From the NCBI GenBank assembly GCA_016710115.1, contig JADJLN010000009.1:169121-233120 (forward strand): a DNA stretch of 64,000 bases, written 5' to 3'. Below the pieces are notes generated by a model. The model was given only the letters and a program-made list of their open reading frames with translations, was not told the DNA's origin and searched no databases. Position 1 is the first letter of the stretch, and the number at the start of each line of letters is the position of its first letter. This DNA comes from Saprospiraceae bacterium (GTDB taxonomy: Bacteria; Bacteroidota; Bacteroidia; Chitinophagales; Saprospiraceae). Of this stretch, positions 9,582 through 17,972 are shown piece after piece. The translations under genes were made by a program, and so were the position numbers.

Positions 9582-11778
9582 TCTGCTTGGGTTCTGCAAA
9601 TGGAATCAACCGCTCCATATCCGGTTCTGGCGAGATCGATAATAGATATGCCGATGCGGCCGCTTTTTTATTTTCTACAAACGGTCTGACCTGAAACAAC
9701 CAGATCTTGTTCTCCCGGATCCCCAACTCGATGTCCAACGGACCGGAAGCATTGAATCGGGATCGCATGGATCCGGCCATTTCCTGGAGTGCCAACAGAT
9801 CCTCTGGTGAAAGCAATCGATCCGACAGACCTGTCTGCGCCTTCAGGGTTCCTCCCGAGCGCAGAATGGCCGTAAACGTGGTTTCCCGTGCAGGTGCAAG
9901 CAAATGACAGCGAGCGTCCGGATCGATCAGCCACGACTCCGCTGACTGACCATCAACAGCACCGCCCACTCCCCTGCTGAAAGCCACTGTCACCTGATCT
10001 TCCCGACCGGTCGTGACTCCTTTGGTGATCATGACGCCTGACCTTTCGGCATCCACGCTGGGGATGATCAGGATGGATGGATAGACATTCTCGGGGTCAA
10101 GCAAATACCGTTGCCTCCATCGATAGCTCCGTTCCGAATAGGGTGAAGCCCATACATCCCGAATCCCCTGCATGATCTTTTCTTCTTCGAGGACATTGAA
10201 CAGTGTCAGATTAAGCCCTGCTCCGGTGAAATCCTTGAGATCTTCCATGTTGGTATCACTGCGGACAAAGACCGGTACCTGCCCCATTGGTGCGCCCAGG
10301 ACGGCCAGGAACTGGCGCCGGATATACTCCTCCAGCCCGGGTAAAAACGGCATCACCTTGATCGCGCCTCGCAACACCCCCAGATCGCTCAAGATCATCT
10401 TCTCGATCTGTTCATCCTGAGCATCCCCTCTTCGCATATTCTCGGCCCGTCGGAAAATGGCGGTCAGAAACTCCCAGTAACTCCCACCGGTACCAGGCAT
10501 TTGCTGATCCATATGAATGCGAAACAACCCGAACGGCAACACTAAACCCTCGACGACATGCTCGGGGAACAGGTGTTTCAATTCGCCCAGATTGGCCGCT
10601 TTCGGTCCACACCAGATCCCGGAATGCGATGCCCGCAATGAACGCAGATCCAAAACAGCCTGGACGGTGAGGTCCATCTCCTCGATCGGCACCCGGATCT
10701 TCTCCTCACTTCGTCCTTTCTGGGCAAACAGACCTGCTTCTTCAGACGTCATCTCAGCGGCCGGTTTGAGGATGACTGTCCCTGTATTGGAAACCGCATA
10801 AAACACAATCTGACCCTGAAATGCCTTTAAATCCTGAAGATCCCGGGCTCCCAGAACGGCATTGGGAATACCCAGATTCCGGGCCAGCAACTGGACATGG
10901 GACACCAGGTTCCCCTCGGACACTGTCGCGATCCCGGCGACGGGCTTGAGATCTGCAGGCGGATGCTGGAATACGTAGATCTTGTCGGCCGAGACCTTTA
11001 CATCATGGGCCTGATTCTCGACCACCACCAGTTCGCCCATCGCGTAACCGGGATTCAATCCCCGCAGTGAGTTGGCTCCGGCTATCCCCATCACCTCATT
11101 CGCCAGCCCGGCAGTTTCCGCATAGTGGCTGGCCAGGGCACTGACTTCCTGACCGAGCGGAAGAAGAACTGATGACCGGACAACATCATCCGGAAAGCCA
11201 TTAGCCAGTGGTTCAAATTCTGTATATCGTCTGACTACCTCTCCATACGTTGCCCTGACCATACCTGTGCCCCACTCCACCGCAGCCTGTGCCTGTCGTG
11301 TATACGCCCGAAACTCAGCCAGGCTGATCTCCAGACTCGTATCAATCCGCAGGTTTTCAGCCAGTAATTCCCATTCCCACAATTCCAGAAAACCGGTTGC
11401 CGCAGCCACCTGATTCAGACAACGCACCTTTTCAAACTGGTCCTGCAACGACCGTGGCTGCCATCCTGGAGCTGTTTTCAGAAATGCACCCTCCAACGTC
11501 AGACTCAGATCCAGACCGGCCATTCGTGCGCGAGGGGGAATAGAATCCGTCATGTGTAACCTGATCCCCAGTAACATATCTGCCAGCAACAGACATTGCA
11601 TTTTGGCAGATGTTTCACCGGAATAGGCGATCAGGAAACGTTCCAGATCAGCACGCAACCGTGATTCTTTGGGAAACCGTTTTTTATACCTGGTGAGATC
11701 AACAACGGTCAGTGGTTGGTATCTGATCTCCAGGTCGGCGATCAGCTGGTCAAACAATTCCGTCACAAACGGGATCAT
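9571..11778 (-). CDS. PEP/pyruvate-binding dikinase-like protein (His swivel then ATP-grasp domain)
   Basis: 735 residues. An N-terminal helical part of ~240 residues is followed by a phosphohistidine swivel domain with H294 in the motif NLVSHVQLLARNLGIPN. The PPDK/PEP-synthase ATP-grasp domain comes next: GPKAANLGEL (391-400), VRSDTNMEDL (505-514) and a terminal DIELGI...WLFQVRP (682-699). The order swivel-then-ATP-grasp is the reverse of PEP synthase and the same as in glucan water dikinases. There is no PEP-binding TIM barrel, so it probably phosphorylates another acceptor through a phospho-His. It lies 14 bp after a secreted protein gene and overlaps a serine hydrolase gene, but has no obvious signal peptide itself. 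Confidence 0.75.
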   Translation of the reverse strand: MIPFVTELFDQLIADLEIRYQPLTVVDLTRYKKRFPKESRLRADLERFLIAYSGETSAKMQCLLLADMLLGIRLHMTDSIPPRARMAGLDLSLTLEGAFLKTAPGWQPRSLQDQFEKVRCLNQVAAATGFLELWEWELLAENLRIDTSLEISLAEFRAYTRQAQAAVEWGTGMVRATYGEVVRRYTEFEPLANGFPDDVVRSSVLLPLGQEVSALASHYAETAGLANEVMGIAGANSLRGLNPGYAMGELVVVENQAHDVKVSADKIYVFQHPPADLKPVAGIATVSEGNLVSHVQLLARNLGIPNAVLGARDLQDLKAFQGQIVFYAVSNTGTVILKPAAEMTSEEAGLFAQKGRSEEKIRVPIEEMDLTVQAVLDLRSLRASHSGIWCGPKAANLGELKHLFPEHVVEGLVLPFGLFRIHMDQQMPGTGGSYWEFLTAIFRRAENMRRGDAQDEQIEKMILSDLGVLRGAIKVMPFLPGLEEYIRRQFLAVLGAPMGQVPVFVRSDTNMEDLKDFTGAGLNLTLFNVLEEEKIMQGIRDVWASPYSERSYRWRQRYLLDPENVYPSILIIPSVDAERSGVMITKGVTTGREDQVTVAFSRGVGGAVDGQSAESWLIDPDARCHLLAPARETTFTAILRSGGTLKAQTGLSDRLLSPEDLLALQEMAGSMRSRFNASGPLDIELGIRENKIWLFQVRPFVENKKAAASAYLLSISPEPDMERLIPFAEPKQNDD

Positions 11779-11792
11779 CCTCGCTTTGTTCT

Positions 11793-12476
11793 TTAGATAG
11801 AACGACCTGGTTTTTCCAGATCAGAGACATCCGGCTGACCGTGGATCTTCACCCGCAAATCCATGAATGAGGGAAATGTATCTGCAATGTACCTGGAGGC
11901 GGCACGAATGCGTTGAGCGACATTGTCATCCGCGGCATGAGGAACGTCTCTGGCCGACTGACGCAAGAGGAAAAACCGGTTTTTGATCGCCTGTTCATCC
12001 CGCAAGAGCCAGTTATAGAATGTGATCCCCCAGGCGGATTCATCCTCTTCTTGAATGGCACCCCGATAATATCTGGCTCTGCGCAGGATCCACCCGTTAT
12101 CCACCCCGTGGAGAAACCGCGTCAACTGGTATTGTTTTATCCGGCTGTGCCCTCGGGAGGCATCCCAGAAGGTAGCGAGATCAGAACCCGCCAACACCTG
12201 TACCAGGTAGATCGCGTTGGACTTGCCCAAACGCACAATCTCATCCCGATACCGGGCGTGCTGAACACCATTTTTTTCCGGACAAGGATCCCGCGCTGCG
12301 CGAGTAGATCCATCCGGGCAAAACCAGCGAATATCTTTGAATGGGCCACGCGGCTCCTTCTTACAGGTCTGAATCAGGGTAGCAATCTCGGCAGGTGTTT
12401 TCGCATTTTGTTGTGCAGATATCGGCACCAGCCATCCGGTCAGGCAGAAAACAATCAGGATTTTTATGTAGGCCAT
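11793..12476 (-). CDS. Secreted protein of unknown function, partner of the dikinase-like gene
   Basis: About 227 residues starting at the ATG at 12476, which gives a clean signal peptide (IKILIVFCLTGWLVPISAQ); the longer upstream frame is not supported. The mature part starts with TPAEIATLIQTCKKEPRGP and contains FKDIRWFCPDGSTR with paired cysteines, then a helical C-terminal half. From memory, this Cys-containing motif also appears at the N-terminus of larger proteins carrying PEP-dikinase domains, so this gene and the following one may be a split version of one protein; this needs a search. Gap to the dikinase-like gene is 14 bp. Confidence 0.6.
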   Translation of the reverse strand: MAYIKILIVFCLTGWLVPISAQQNAKTPAEIATLIQTCKKEPRGPFKDIRWFCPDGSTRAARDPCPEKNGVQHARYRDEIVRLGKSNAIYLVQVLAGSDLATFWDASRGHSRIKQYQLTRFLHGVDNGWILRRARYYRGAIQEEDESAWGITFYNWLLRDEQAIKNRFFLLRQSARDVPHAADDNVAQRIRAASRYIADTFPSFMDLRVKIHGQPDVSDLEKPGRSI

Positions 12477-12659
12477 AATGAACGGGAGATGCTTTGGGTT
12501 TCTCTTTCTCCTGCCTGTGTACAATGAACAGAGACAGGCAGTTGGGAGTTCAAGGAAAGATACGAAGAACAGGATGGATGTACGGGTCCTTCTGCTATTG
12601 ATACGTTCCAGCCACTCAGGCAAGCCGACAAATCCACAGGGCACCCTATCTTGCTTCCA

Positions 12660-13214
12660 ATGGAACAGCAACATGAACTGGTGGTCAACCATACCCGCAC
12701 CTGGATCAGGGAAGTCGTCATCGGCCTGTCCTTCTGTCCTTCGCGGCTCAACCTTTTTCAGACAGAAAAGATCAGATACAAGGTACTGCTTCAGGCCTCA
12801 CCCCAGACCGTACTGGAAACGGTGATCCGTGAGGCTTATCACCTCGATCAGCACACGGACGTAGAAACTACACTGATCCTTCTTCCCGAAGCATTTTCTG
12901 ATTTCATGGATTACCTGGACCTCCTGGATATCAGTGAACAATTATTGGTAGATCAGGGGTATGAGGGCATTTATCAGGTAGCCAGCTTCCACCCGGAATA
13001 CCAGTTTGCCGACACGACTCTTCACGACCCTGCCAATTACACCAATCGCTCACCCTATCCGATGTTGCATCTCATCCGGGAAGACACCATTACACTTGTA
13101 TTGGAAAATTATCCTGATCCGGAGAACATCCCGGAACGCAACAGATCCGTTGCCCGCTCCAAAGGGCTGGTAGCCATGGTGGCATTGCGGGAGGCATGTA
13201 TGCGGGAACAATGA
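12660..13214 (+). CDS. DUF1415 family protein
   Basis: 184 residues from the ATG at 12660. Family hallmarks are visible: WIREVVIGLSFCPSR near the N-terminus, FSDFMDYLDLLD, VASFHPEYQFA, and the long conserved stretch around ANYTNRSPYPMLHLIRE. DUF1415 proteins are small soluble proteins of unknown function. The gene is divergent from the secreted-protein gene at 12476, and nothing downstream is co-directional before the repeat region. The CTG/TTG-rich upstream frame up to 12651 adds only three residues, so the ATG nearest the conserved region was chosen. Confidence 0.85.
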   Translation: MEQQHELVVNHTRTWIREVVIGLSFCPSRLNLFQTEKIRYKVLLQASPQTVLETVIREAYHLDQHTDVETTLILLPEAFSDFMDYLDLLDISEQLLVDQGYEGIYQVASFHPEYQFADTTLHDPANYTNRSPYPMLHLIREDTITLVLENYPDPENIPERNRSVARSKGLVAMVALREACMREQ

Positions 13215-13360
13215 AATCATGGGAAAACATTATTCGGCATTCCAAAGGTTGATTCCGAGTCCCATAGTGCTAAAAGCACCAAAGGAGAAAGCACCAAATA
13301 ACAAGCACCAAATAACAAACAAATTCGAAGTACCAAATTCGATTGACCAAAACCAATAGA
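13215..13360. other. AT-rich intergenic lead-in to a tandem repeat
   Basis: Short iterations of AGCACCAAA and ACCAAATAACAA precede the 106-bp tandem array. Nothing gene-like is present. Confidence 0.4.
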
Positions 13361-13850
13361 CGTTTCGGTCATTGTTTTTTCGAATTTTGAATTTATTTGT
13401 GATTTGTATTTTGGTATTTGTTATTTATCAGCGAAGTTCCATATTCCAAACACCAATACAACCCCACGTTTCGGTCATTGTTTTTTCGAATTTTGAATTT
13501 ATTTGTGATTTGGGATTTGCTATTTGTTATTTTTAAGCGAAGTTCCAAATTCCATTCACCAAAACAACCCCACGTTTTGGTCATTGATTTTTCGAATTTT
13601 GAATTTATTTATGATTTGGAATTTGGTATTTGTTATTTTTAAGCGAAGTTCCAAATTCCAAACACCAAAACTTCCTCACGTTTCGGTCATTGTTTTTTCG
13701 AATTTTGAATTTATTTGTGATTTGGGATTTGCTATTTGTTATTTTTAAGCGAAGTTCCAAATTCCAAACACCAATACAACCCCACGTTTCGGTCATTGTT
13801 ATTTCGAATTTGTGATTTATTTGTGATTTGTATTTTGGTATTTGTTATTT
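13361..13850 (+). repeat. 106-bp tandem repeat, about 4.5 copies
   Basis: The anchor CGTTTCGGTCATTG (one copy CGTTTTGG) starts at 13361, 13467, 13573, 13679 and 13785, an exact 106-bp period. Each unit contains TTTTTTCGAATTTTGAATTT, a GATTTG/ATTTGTTATTT part and AAGCGAAGTTCCAAATTCC. The period is not a multiple of three, so apparent ORFs across it on both strands are artefacts. It lies between a DUF1415 gene and the 3' end of an OmpA-family gene. Confidence 0.95.
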
Positions 13851-13856
13851 CAAGCC

Positions 13857-14954
13857 CTATTCACTTTCCATCTTCTTCCGGCACATAAAGTGGTTCCTTT
13901 TACTGATCACCTCGCCCGTGGACAGGATGCGGAATTCAACACGTCGGTTCAATTCCTGCTGCCGTTCAGTAGTTGCTTTGGGAAATCGCATTTCCCAGTT
14001 TCCATAGGCCTGATAGGACAATCGATGAGGTGAAACACCCCGTTGAATCAGTTCATCATAGATCAGTTTAGCCCTCTGCATCGACAGCTTGAAACTTTGT
14101 GTGGTAGAATCCACTGGTGGGCTCCAGGGAACATTGACATGCCCGGCAATCTCCACAATCATTGTCGGATTGAGAGTCATGAATGAATAAAGCACCGGGA
14201 TTTCCGGTTCTGACCTGGGCAGAAGGATAGCCTGGTCGCCATAAAAATAGAGATTCTGGATATCCGCCCGTGCTCCGGGCACAACTGGTTTCATCCGGAT
14301 TTCCAGCGGAGAAAGACCGGGCATGGCTTTGAGCATCTGCGAACTGAAAAAATGACCTGCTCGCCTGACATCGATCCGTACAACCTCTCCGGCTGGAAGA
14401 GTGTAGGAAAAATGGCCTTCAGAATTGCTCATCACAGTATCCTGCCAATCACGGGCAAGGATATGGACTGGGGCGATCAACGCCTGACCCGTACTGTCAT
14501 CCTGAATCCGGCCGTGAATGGTGGTCAATAAGCGACGCTTGAGCAACATGACCATAGCCCGTCGATTTGCTTGCCGACCTTCTTCTGAATCATTGACCCG
14601 GACAGGCTCTCCTTCCCCCACTGCTGTTTTTCGGATCCGGTCTGCAGGCCAATCCTGACTACGAAGAAAATCAGCTGCTGCGTTTGCTCGGCGTTGAGCC
14701 AAAGCGCGATTTGCCCTGACCGTTCCGATCGAGTCCGTATGTGCAATAATATCAATCCACCTGTCAGTCACGGCGACTTCATCTGCAATAAGCCACCTGA
14801 GGCTATCCATGGCTGCGGGCGCCAGGTCATCTTTTCCGAATGCGAAATGGGCAGTCACCTGTTTTATGGCTACCAATGTATCATACGGTACCGGCGACTG
14901 CCCAGCCAATCCCACCCAGACCAGAAGGTGCACCATGGAAAACAGGAACTTCAA
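13857..14954 (-). CDS. Double OmpA-domain peptidoglycan-binding protein
   Basis: 365 residues with a signal peptide (FLFSMVHLLVWVGLAGQS). An OmpA-like domain at about 30-140 carries the DSIG...NRALAQRRA and GEG...ANRRA type motifs. A carboxypeptidase-regulatory-like beta-sandwich follows at about 145-225 (IHGRIQDDSTGQALIAPV), and a second OmpA-like domain at about 230-350 (AGHVN, LSMQRAKLIYDELIQRGV, RQQELNRRVEFRI). OmpA domains bind peptidoglycan non-covalently in the periplasm. Duplication around a regulatory-like domain suggests an envelope tether. The start is the ATG giving the signal peptide. Confidence 0.82.
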   Translation of the reverse strand: MKFLFSMVHLLVWVGLAGQSPVPYDTLVAIKQVTAHFAFGKDDLAPAAMDSLRWLIADEVAVTDRWIDIIAHTDSIGTVRANRALAQRRANAAADFLRSQDWPADRIRKTAVGEGEPVRVNDSEEGRQANRRAMVMLLKRRLLTTIHGRIQDDSTGQALIAPVHILARDWQDTVMSNSEGHFSYTLPAGEVVRIDVRRAGHFFSSQMLKAMPGLSPLEIRMKPVVPGARADIQNLYFYGDQAILLPRSEPEIPVLYSFMTLNPTMIVEIAGHVNVPWSPPVDSTTQSFKLSMQRAKLIYDELIQRGVSPHRLSYQAYGNWEMRFPKATTERQQELNRRVEFRILSTGEVISKRNHFMCRKKMESE

Positions 14955-15239
14955 AAGAGGAAGGTATGTAGATAAGAACGAATTTCCCGGTTTTTCGTAT
15001 CAGATCTGTCCGGAAATAGGTATTCCATCAACTCCCACAGCCTGCTGATCAATAGTGTAAAATGGAAGAAGGGAAACCTGGTAATTCTACCTGACACCCA
15101 CTGACGTCAGGGATACCTTTTGAGGGGAACACGTCGTGGAAGGAAAAGGAAAATTGCACCCAGGATCGAATGATCAATCAGGCCAATCCTGAAGCGATGC
15201 ACTCCGGATTTCGATAACGGAATGTCCAAATATAAAAAG
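14955..15239. other. Intergenic region, nothing recognised
   Basis: No coding, RNA or repeat signal was recognised before the terminator hairpin at 15240. Confidence 0.4.
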
Positions 15240-15270
15240 CCGGAGGAAGCAGATAACCCGCTTCCTCCGG
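15240..15270 (-). terminator. Rho-independent terminator after the small membrane protein gene
   Basis: CCGGAGGAAGC (15240-15250) pairs perfectly with GCTTCCTCCGG (15260-15270) around a 9-nt loop. On the minus strand the stem is followed by CTTTTTAT. It lies 11 bp after the stop of the gene at 15281. Confidence 0.88.
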
Positions 15271-15280
15271 AGCATATCAA

Positions 15281-15688
15281 TTAATCCATCCTGGATGAAA
15301 CCCAGCCGATGACGCCACCGGTTAACGCACCGATGATTGTATTTCCAATCACATCAAACGCGGCCATTTCAAGGTCCATAAATGGAAATGTGGCCCACAT
15401 CCATCCATCAAACCAGATCATGGTCAACAGCATGATCCAGGCCGCTGTAATCATGCCACTCCTGAACGTGTCCTTATTCAGCCGAATGAGCAGAATAGCC
15501 AGTAGCAGACATATCGCCACCTGTGCAATGATCATTGGGGCAAATGCCGGCTCCGCATTGCCACAATCGCCAACGGCAGCCATCCATTTTTCCATCTGCC
15601 CTTTGAGCAGGAACCCGTAAATGAGCCAACCGGATAAAAACATGGTAATGAACCCGGCAACAGCAGAAAGTACAATTTTACGTTCCAT
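15281..15688 (-). CDS. Four-helix membrane protein, unknown function
   Basis: About 135 residues from the ATG at 15688 (MERKIVLSAVAGFITMFL). Hydrophobic segments lie at about 5-27, 50-68, 78-97 and 112-130, the last ending IGWVSSRMD. The topology matches small uncharacterised Bacteroidota membrane proteins and resembles the 137-residue protein at 2344 in size and helix count, but not clearly in sequence. It has its own terminator and no co-directional neighbour close by, so it is probably monocistronic. Confidence 0.65.
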   Translation of the reverse strand: MERKIVLSAVAGFITMFLSGWLIYGFLLKGQMEKWMAAVGDCGNAEPAFAPMIIAQVAICLLLAILLIRLNKDTFRSGMITAAWIMLLTMIWFDGWMWATFPFMDLEMAAFDVIGNTIIGALTGGVIGWVSSRMD

Positions 15689-15918
15689 AATAAATTGGTT
15701 GAATTGATGACAAAAGGAGGTGGACCTGATCTTTCTTCTGCCATCCATTCGAGTCGGTACGCCAACTCACTCACCATAGAAAAACCAAGCAGGGAAGAAA
15801 AATACGGGATAACTCCAATATCTGATCCCGAATACCAGAAATTTATTTTGAGCATCCCACCTGAACGCCTTTTCTGATTCCGTTCTTTTCCCCGACTAGC
15901 CTGTGCCTTCAACGAAAA

Positions 15919-15947
15919 AAGCGGCAAGACCTGTGATCTTGCCGCTT
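15919..15947 (-). terminator. Rho-independent terminator after the cysteine-rich lipoprotein gene
   Basis: AAGCGGCAAGA (15919-15929) pairs perfectly with TCTTGCCGCTT (15937-15947) around a 7-nt loop. On the minus strand it runs into TTTTTTCG. Confidence 0.9.
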
Positions 15948-15976
15948 CTGATTCAGCGTTGTTGCCGTCGAATGAC

Positions 15977-16467
15977 CTAGTTGTGGTAGGTTCCGTTGTG
16001 CGCCAGCGCAGTGCCGCATTTCGCACAAGCACCTGCTGCCTGCACCGCCTGCACAACCTTTCGGACAGGAATAGTGCCAGACGCCTTTCGCATTCTGCGG
16101 AGGTTCTGCGGTTTGCGGCTGCTGTGCCTGTTGACCGGGATTGGGAGCAGCTGCCTGACCCTGCAGATGATAGGCATCGTTGTGTACGTATTCTGTACCA
16201 CAGGTCGGGCACTTCCCTCCAGCTGCACCACCACTGCCTGCACACTTGTTCGGGCAATAGTAATGCTGAGTCGATCCGACTCCTCCTGCTGCCGGCTGCC
16301 CGGTAATCGGCATGTCGGTTTCAGCACCCGTTACGGTAATGGGATTGGTTGCAGCACCACCCTCCGTGGTTACTTCAGGAGTCTCCTCTGCTGTAGCCGC
16401 TTCCTCAGCGCAGGCAGAAAAAGAAAAAGGGCACAAGGGCCAGTAAAACGATCTTCAAGATATTCAT
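15977..16467 (-). CDS. Cysteine-rich (zinc-ribbon-like) lipoprotein with a tandem repeat, frameshifted
   Basis: The intended start is the ATG at 16467 (MNILKIVLLALV), leading through a T-rich homopolymer into FSACAEE, a lipobox. The frame is off by one in that T run. A Thr/Ala/Glu-rich linker follows, then two copies of a domain: HYYCPNKCAGSGG...KCPTCGTEYVHNDAYH and HYSCPKGCAGG...CAKCGTALAHNGTYHN. Each has a CxxxC and a CxxC pair plus terminal His, which suggests metal binding. A second shift near 16030 breaks the second copy. The corrected length is about 163 residues. Function is unknown; a periplasm-facing metal-binding lipoprotein is inferred. Confidence 0.6.
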
Positions 16468-16587
16468 AGGTTCCTAGATAGATGTGATGACAAGTTACAA
16501 AGATAACAACACCCGATACATTGGGTTCATTGCGTACAACAGGTGCAATTCTCAGGCCAATTCTGTCCTCAACGCCACAGGCACCCG

Positions 16588-16962
16588 CTATTTTCGTTTC
16601 AGATCCACAGCGACAAAAAAGACTTCGAGCGAGATGCGATTGCAATCGTTCCGGGCAATGTAGAATTCTGATTCCAGCGATGTACTCCCGTTCTCTGCCC
16701 GGAGCAGGAGATAGTCACCGGGCACCAGCATCCAGGTCTTCTCGTCCAGGACCATACCGTTGACTTCTCCGTCGATCAACAGATCATTGGGATCCAGTAA
16801 AGTGCCGTCTGCCTGAAACACTACGGTTCCCGACTGGCTGTCCACCTGCCAGGTGCCCACAATATTTTCACCAACCGGTGGCGCTTCACAATCATCCTTC
16901 TGACAGGAAGCAAACAAAACCAGAAGTGGCAGCATAACGATCAAGACAAAACGCAATTTCAT
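16588..16962 (-). CDS. Lipocalin-like small lipoprotein
   Basis: 124 residues from the ATG at 16962 (MKLRFVLIVMLPLLVLFASC), ending in a lipobox with the lipidated Cys. The mature part has the GENIVGTWQVDSQSGTVVFQ pattern of lipocalin-like/DUF-type Bacteroidota lipoproteins, where a GTW motif begins a small beta-barrel that ends in short strands (VFFVAVDLKRK). There is no catalytic signature. It lies upstream of the cysteine-rich lipoprotein on the same strand, about 120 bp away. Confidence 0.65.
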   Translation of the reverse strand: MKLRFVLIVMLPLLVLFASCQKDDCEAPPVGENIVGTWQVDSQSGTVVFQADGTLLDPNDLLIDGEVNGMVLDEKTWMLVPGDYLLLRAENGSTSLESEFYIARNDCNRISLEVFFVAVDLKRK

Positions 16963-17036
16963 AGGAATGCTTTGTTCGAAGATACAACGCACAGGAGATT
17001 CCATTCGTTATCCTGGAATTCGGGAAAGAGAAAATG

Positions 17037-17420
17037 GCGGAAAGCGGAAGTCGGAAAGCGGAAAGCGGAAAGCGGAAAGCGGAAGGCAGAAAGCGGAACC
17101 CGGACGATGGTGCTTTCGGCACCATGTCCGGATCCGGACATTCCGCTTTTAAAGCGGAATCGTCCGGGGGCGGAAGGCGGAAAGTGGAAAGCGGAAGGTG
17201 CCAGATTGGCAGCGAGGCAGGGAAGACAAAGGGTAAGAATTTATAAAGACTGGTCGGAGAAAAAAACGAAATCTAGCTCCCTCTCCTCTCGGAAGAGGGC
17301 GGGGGTGAGGTTATCCCAAATGCCAATCACCTGCCAATGGATTCCATCATGCAAAGCGGAAAGCGGAAAGCGGAATCGTCCGGGGCGGAAGGTGGAAAGC
17401 GGAAGTGGAAAGGGAAAGTG
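17037..17420 (+). repeat. Phased heptamer arrays (GCGGAAA)
   Basis: Nine consecutive 7-bp units of GCGGAAA-type occupy 17037-17099. Shorter runs of the same unit sit at 17170-17197 and about 17351-17420. Between the first two is a dyad (ATTCCGCTTTTAAAGCGGAAT, with GTCCGG around it). Open frames across this region are low-complexity artefacts. Confidence 0.85.
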
Positions 17421-17548
17421 GCGATCGAAAAATCAGGAACCAGGAACATGCAACTAGAAACCAGGAATCACATCGCCTGTATAAAGTGCAACAGATATCA
17501 TTTGGTGTCAGCTCAGCCCGTACCTTTACCTTCTTACGCAACAATATC

Positions 17549-17935
17549 ATGCACGGACTTACCCCATTTTTTATCGCCCTCCTGCTATCCCTGTCCAGCC
17601 TCACTTCCGCTGAGGCGCAGTGGAGCGGCCACCAACAGGATCCTGCCGAAATAGCCGCCCAGCAAACCCGGTTGATGACCGATTCGCTTCACCTGTCAAC
17701 CGCCCAGGTCGAACGCGTTTCCGAGGTGAATACACGATATGCATTGAAACAGCAGGAACTGCGAGACAACAGCGATGGTGATTTCAAATCCCTGCGTGAA
17801 AGCATGGGGGCACTGGTTCGCGAGCAGAATGTCGAACTGAAAAAATACCTCACGGGGGAACAATGGACTACCTGGCAAAGGATCCGGGAAGAACAGCGCA
17901 AATCCCGTCCACCACACACCGGACGACGACAGTAA
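17549..17935 (+). CDS. Small periplasmic protein (CpxP/Spy-like helical)
   Basis: 128 residues from the ATG at 17549 with a signal peptide (PFFIALLLSLSSLTSAEAQ). The mature protein is helical and charged: QTRLMTDSLHLSTAQVERVSEVNTRY, then REQNVELKKYLTGEQWTTWQRIREEQRK. A LxxxQ...LTGEQ pattern of this kind is found in Spy/CpxP-like and DUF4890-like periplasmic proteins, which bind unfolded proteins or metals. It sits 37 bp upstream of the TonB-type receptor gene on the same strand, so the two may be cotranscribed. Confidence 0.6.
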   Translation: MHGLTPFFIALLLSLSSLTSAEAQWSGHQQDPAEIAAQQTRLMTDSLHLSTAQVERVSEVNTRYALKQQELRDNSDGDFKSLRESMGALVREQNVELKKYLTGEQWTTWQRIREEQRKSRPPHTGRRQ

Positions 17936-17972
17936 TTCCGTCCAACTCTTTCATTTCATTCAAACATTGTCC

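Noticed and set aside
13393..13815. Six ORFs of 60-75 codons on both strands
   Set aside because: They are produced by the 106-bp tandem repeat; the predicted peptides are repeats of each other and have no domain.
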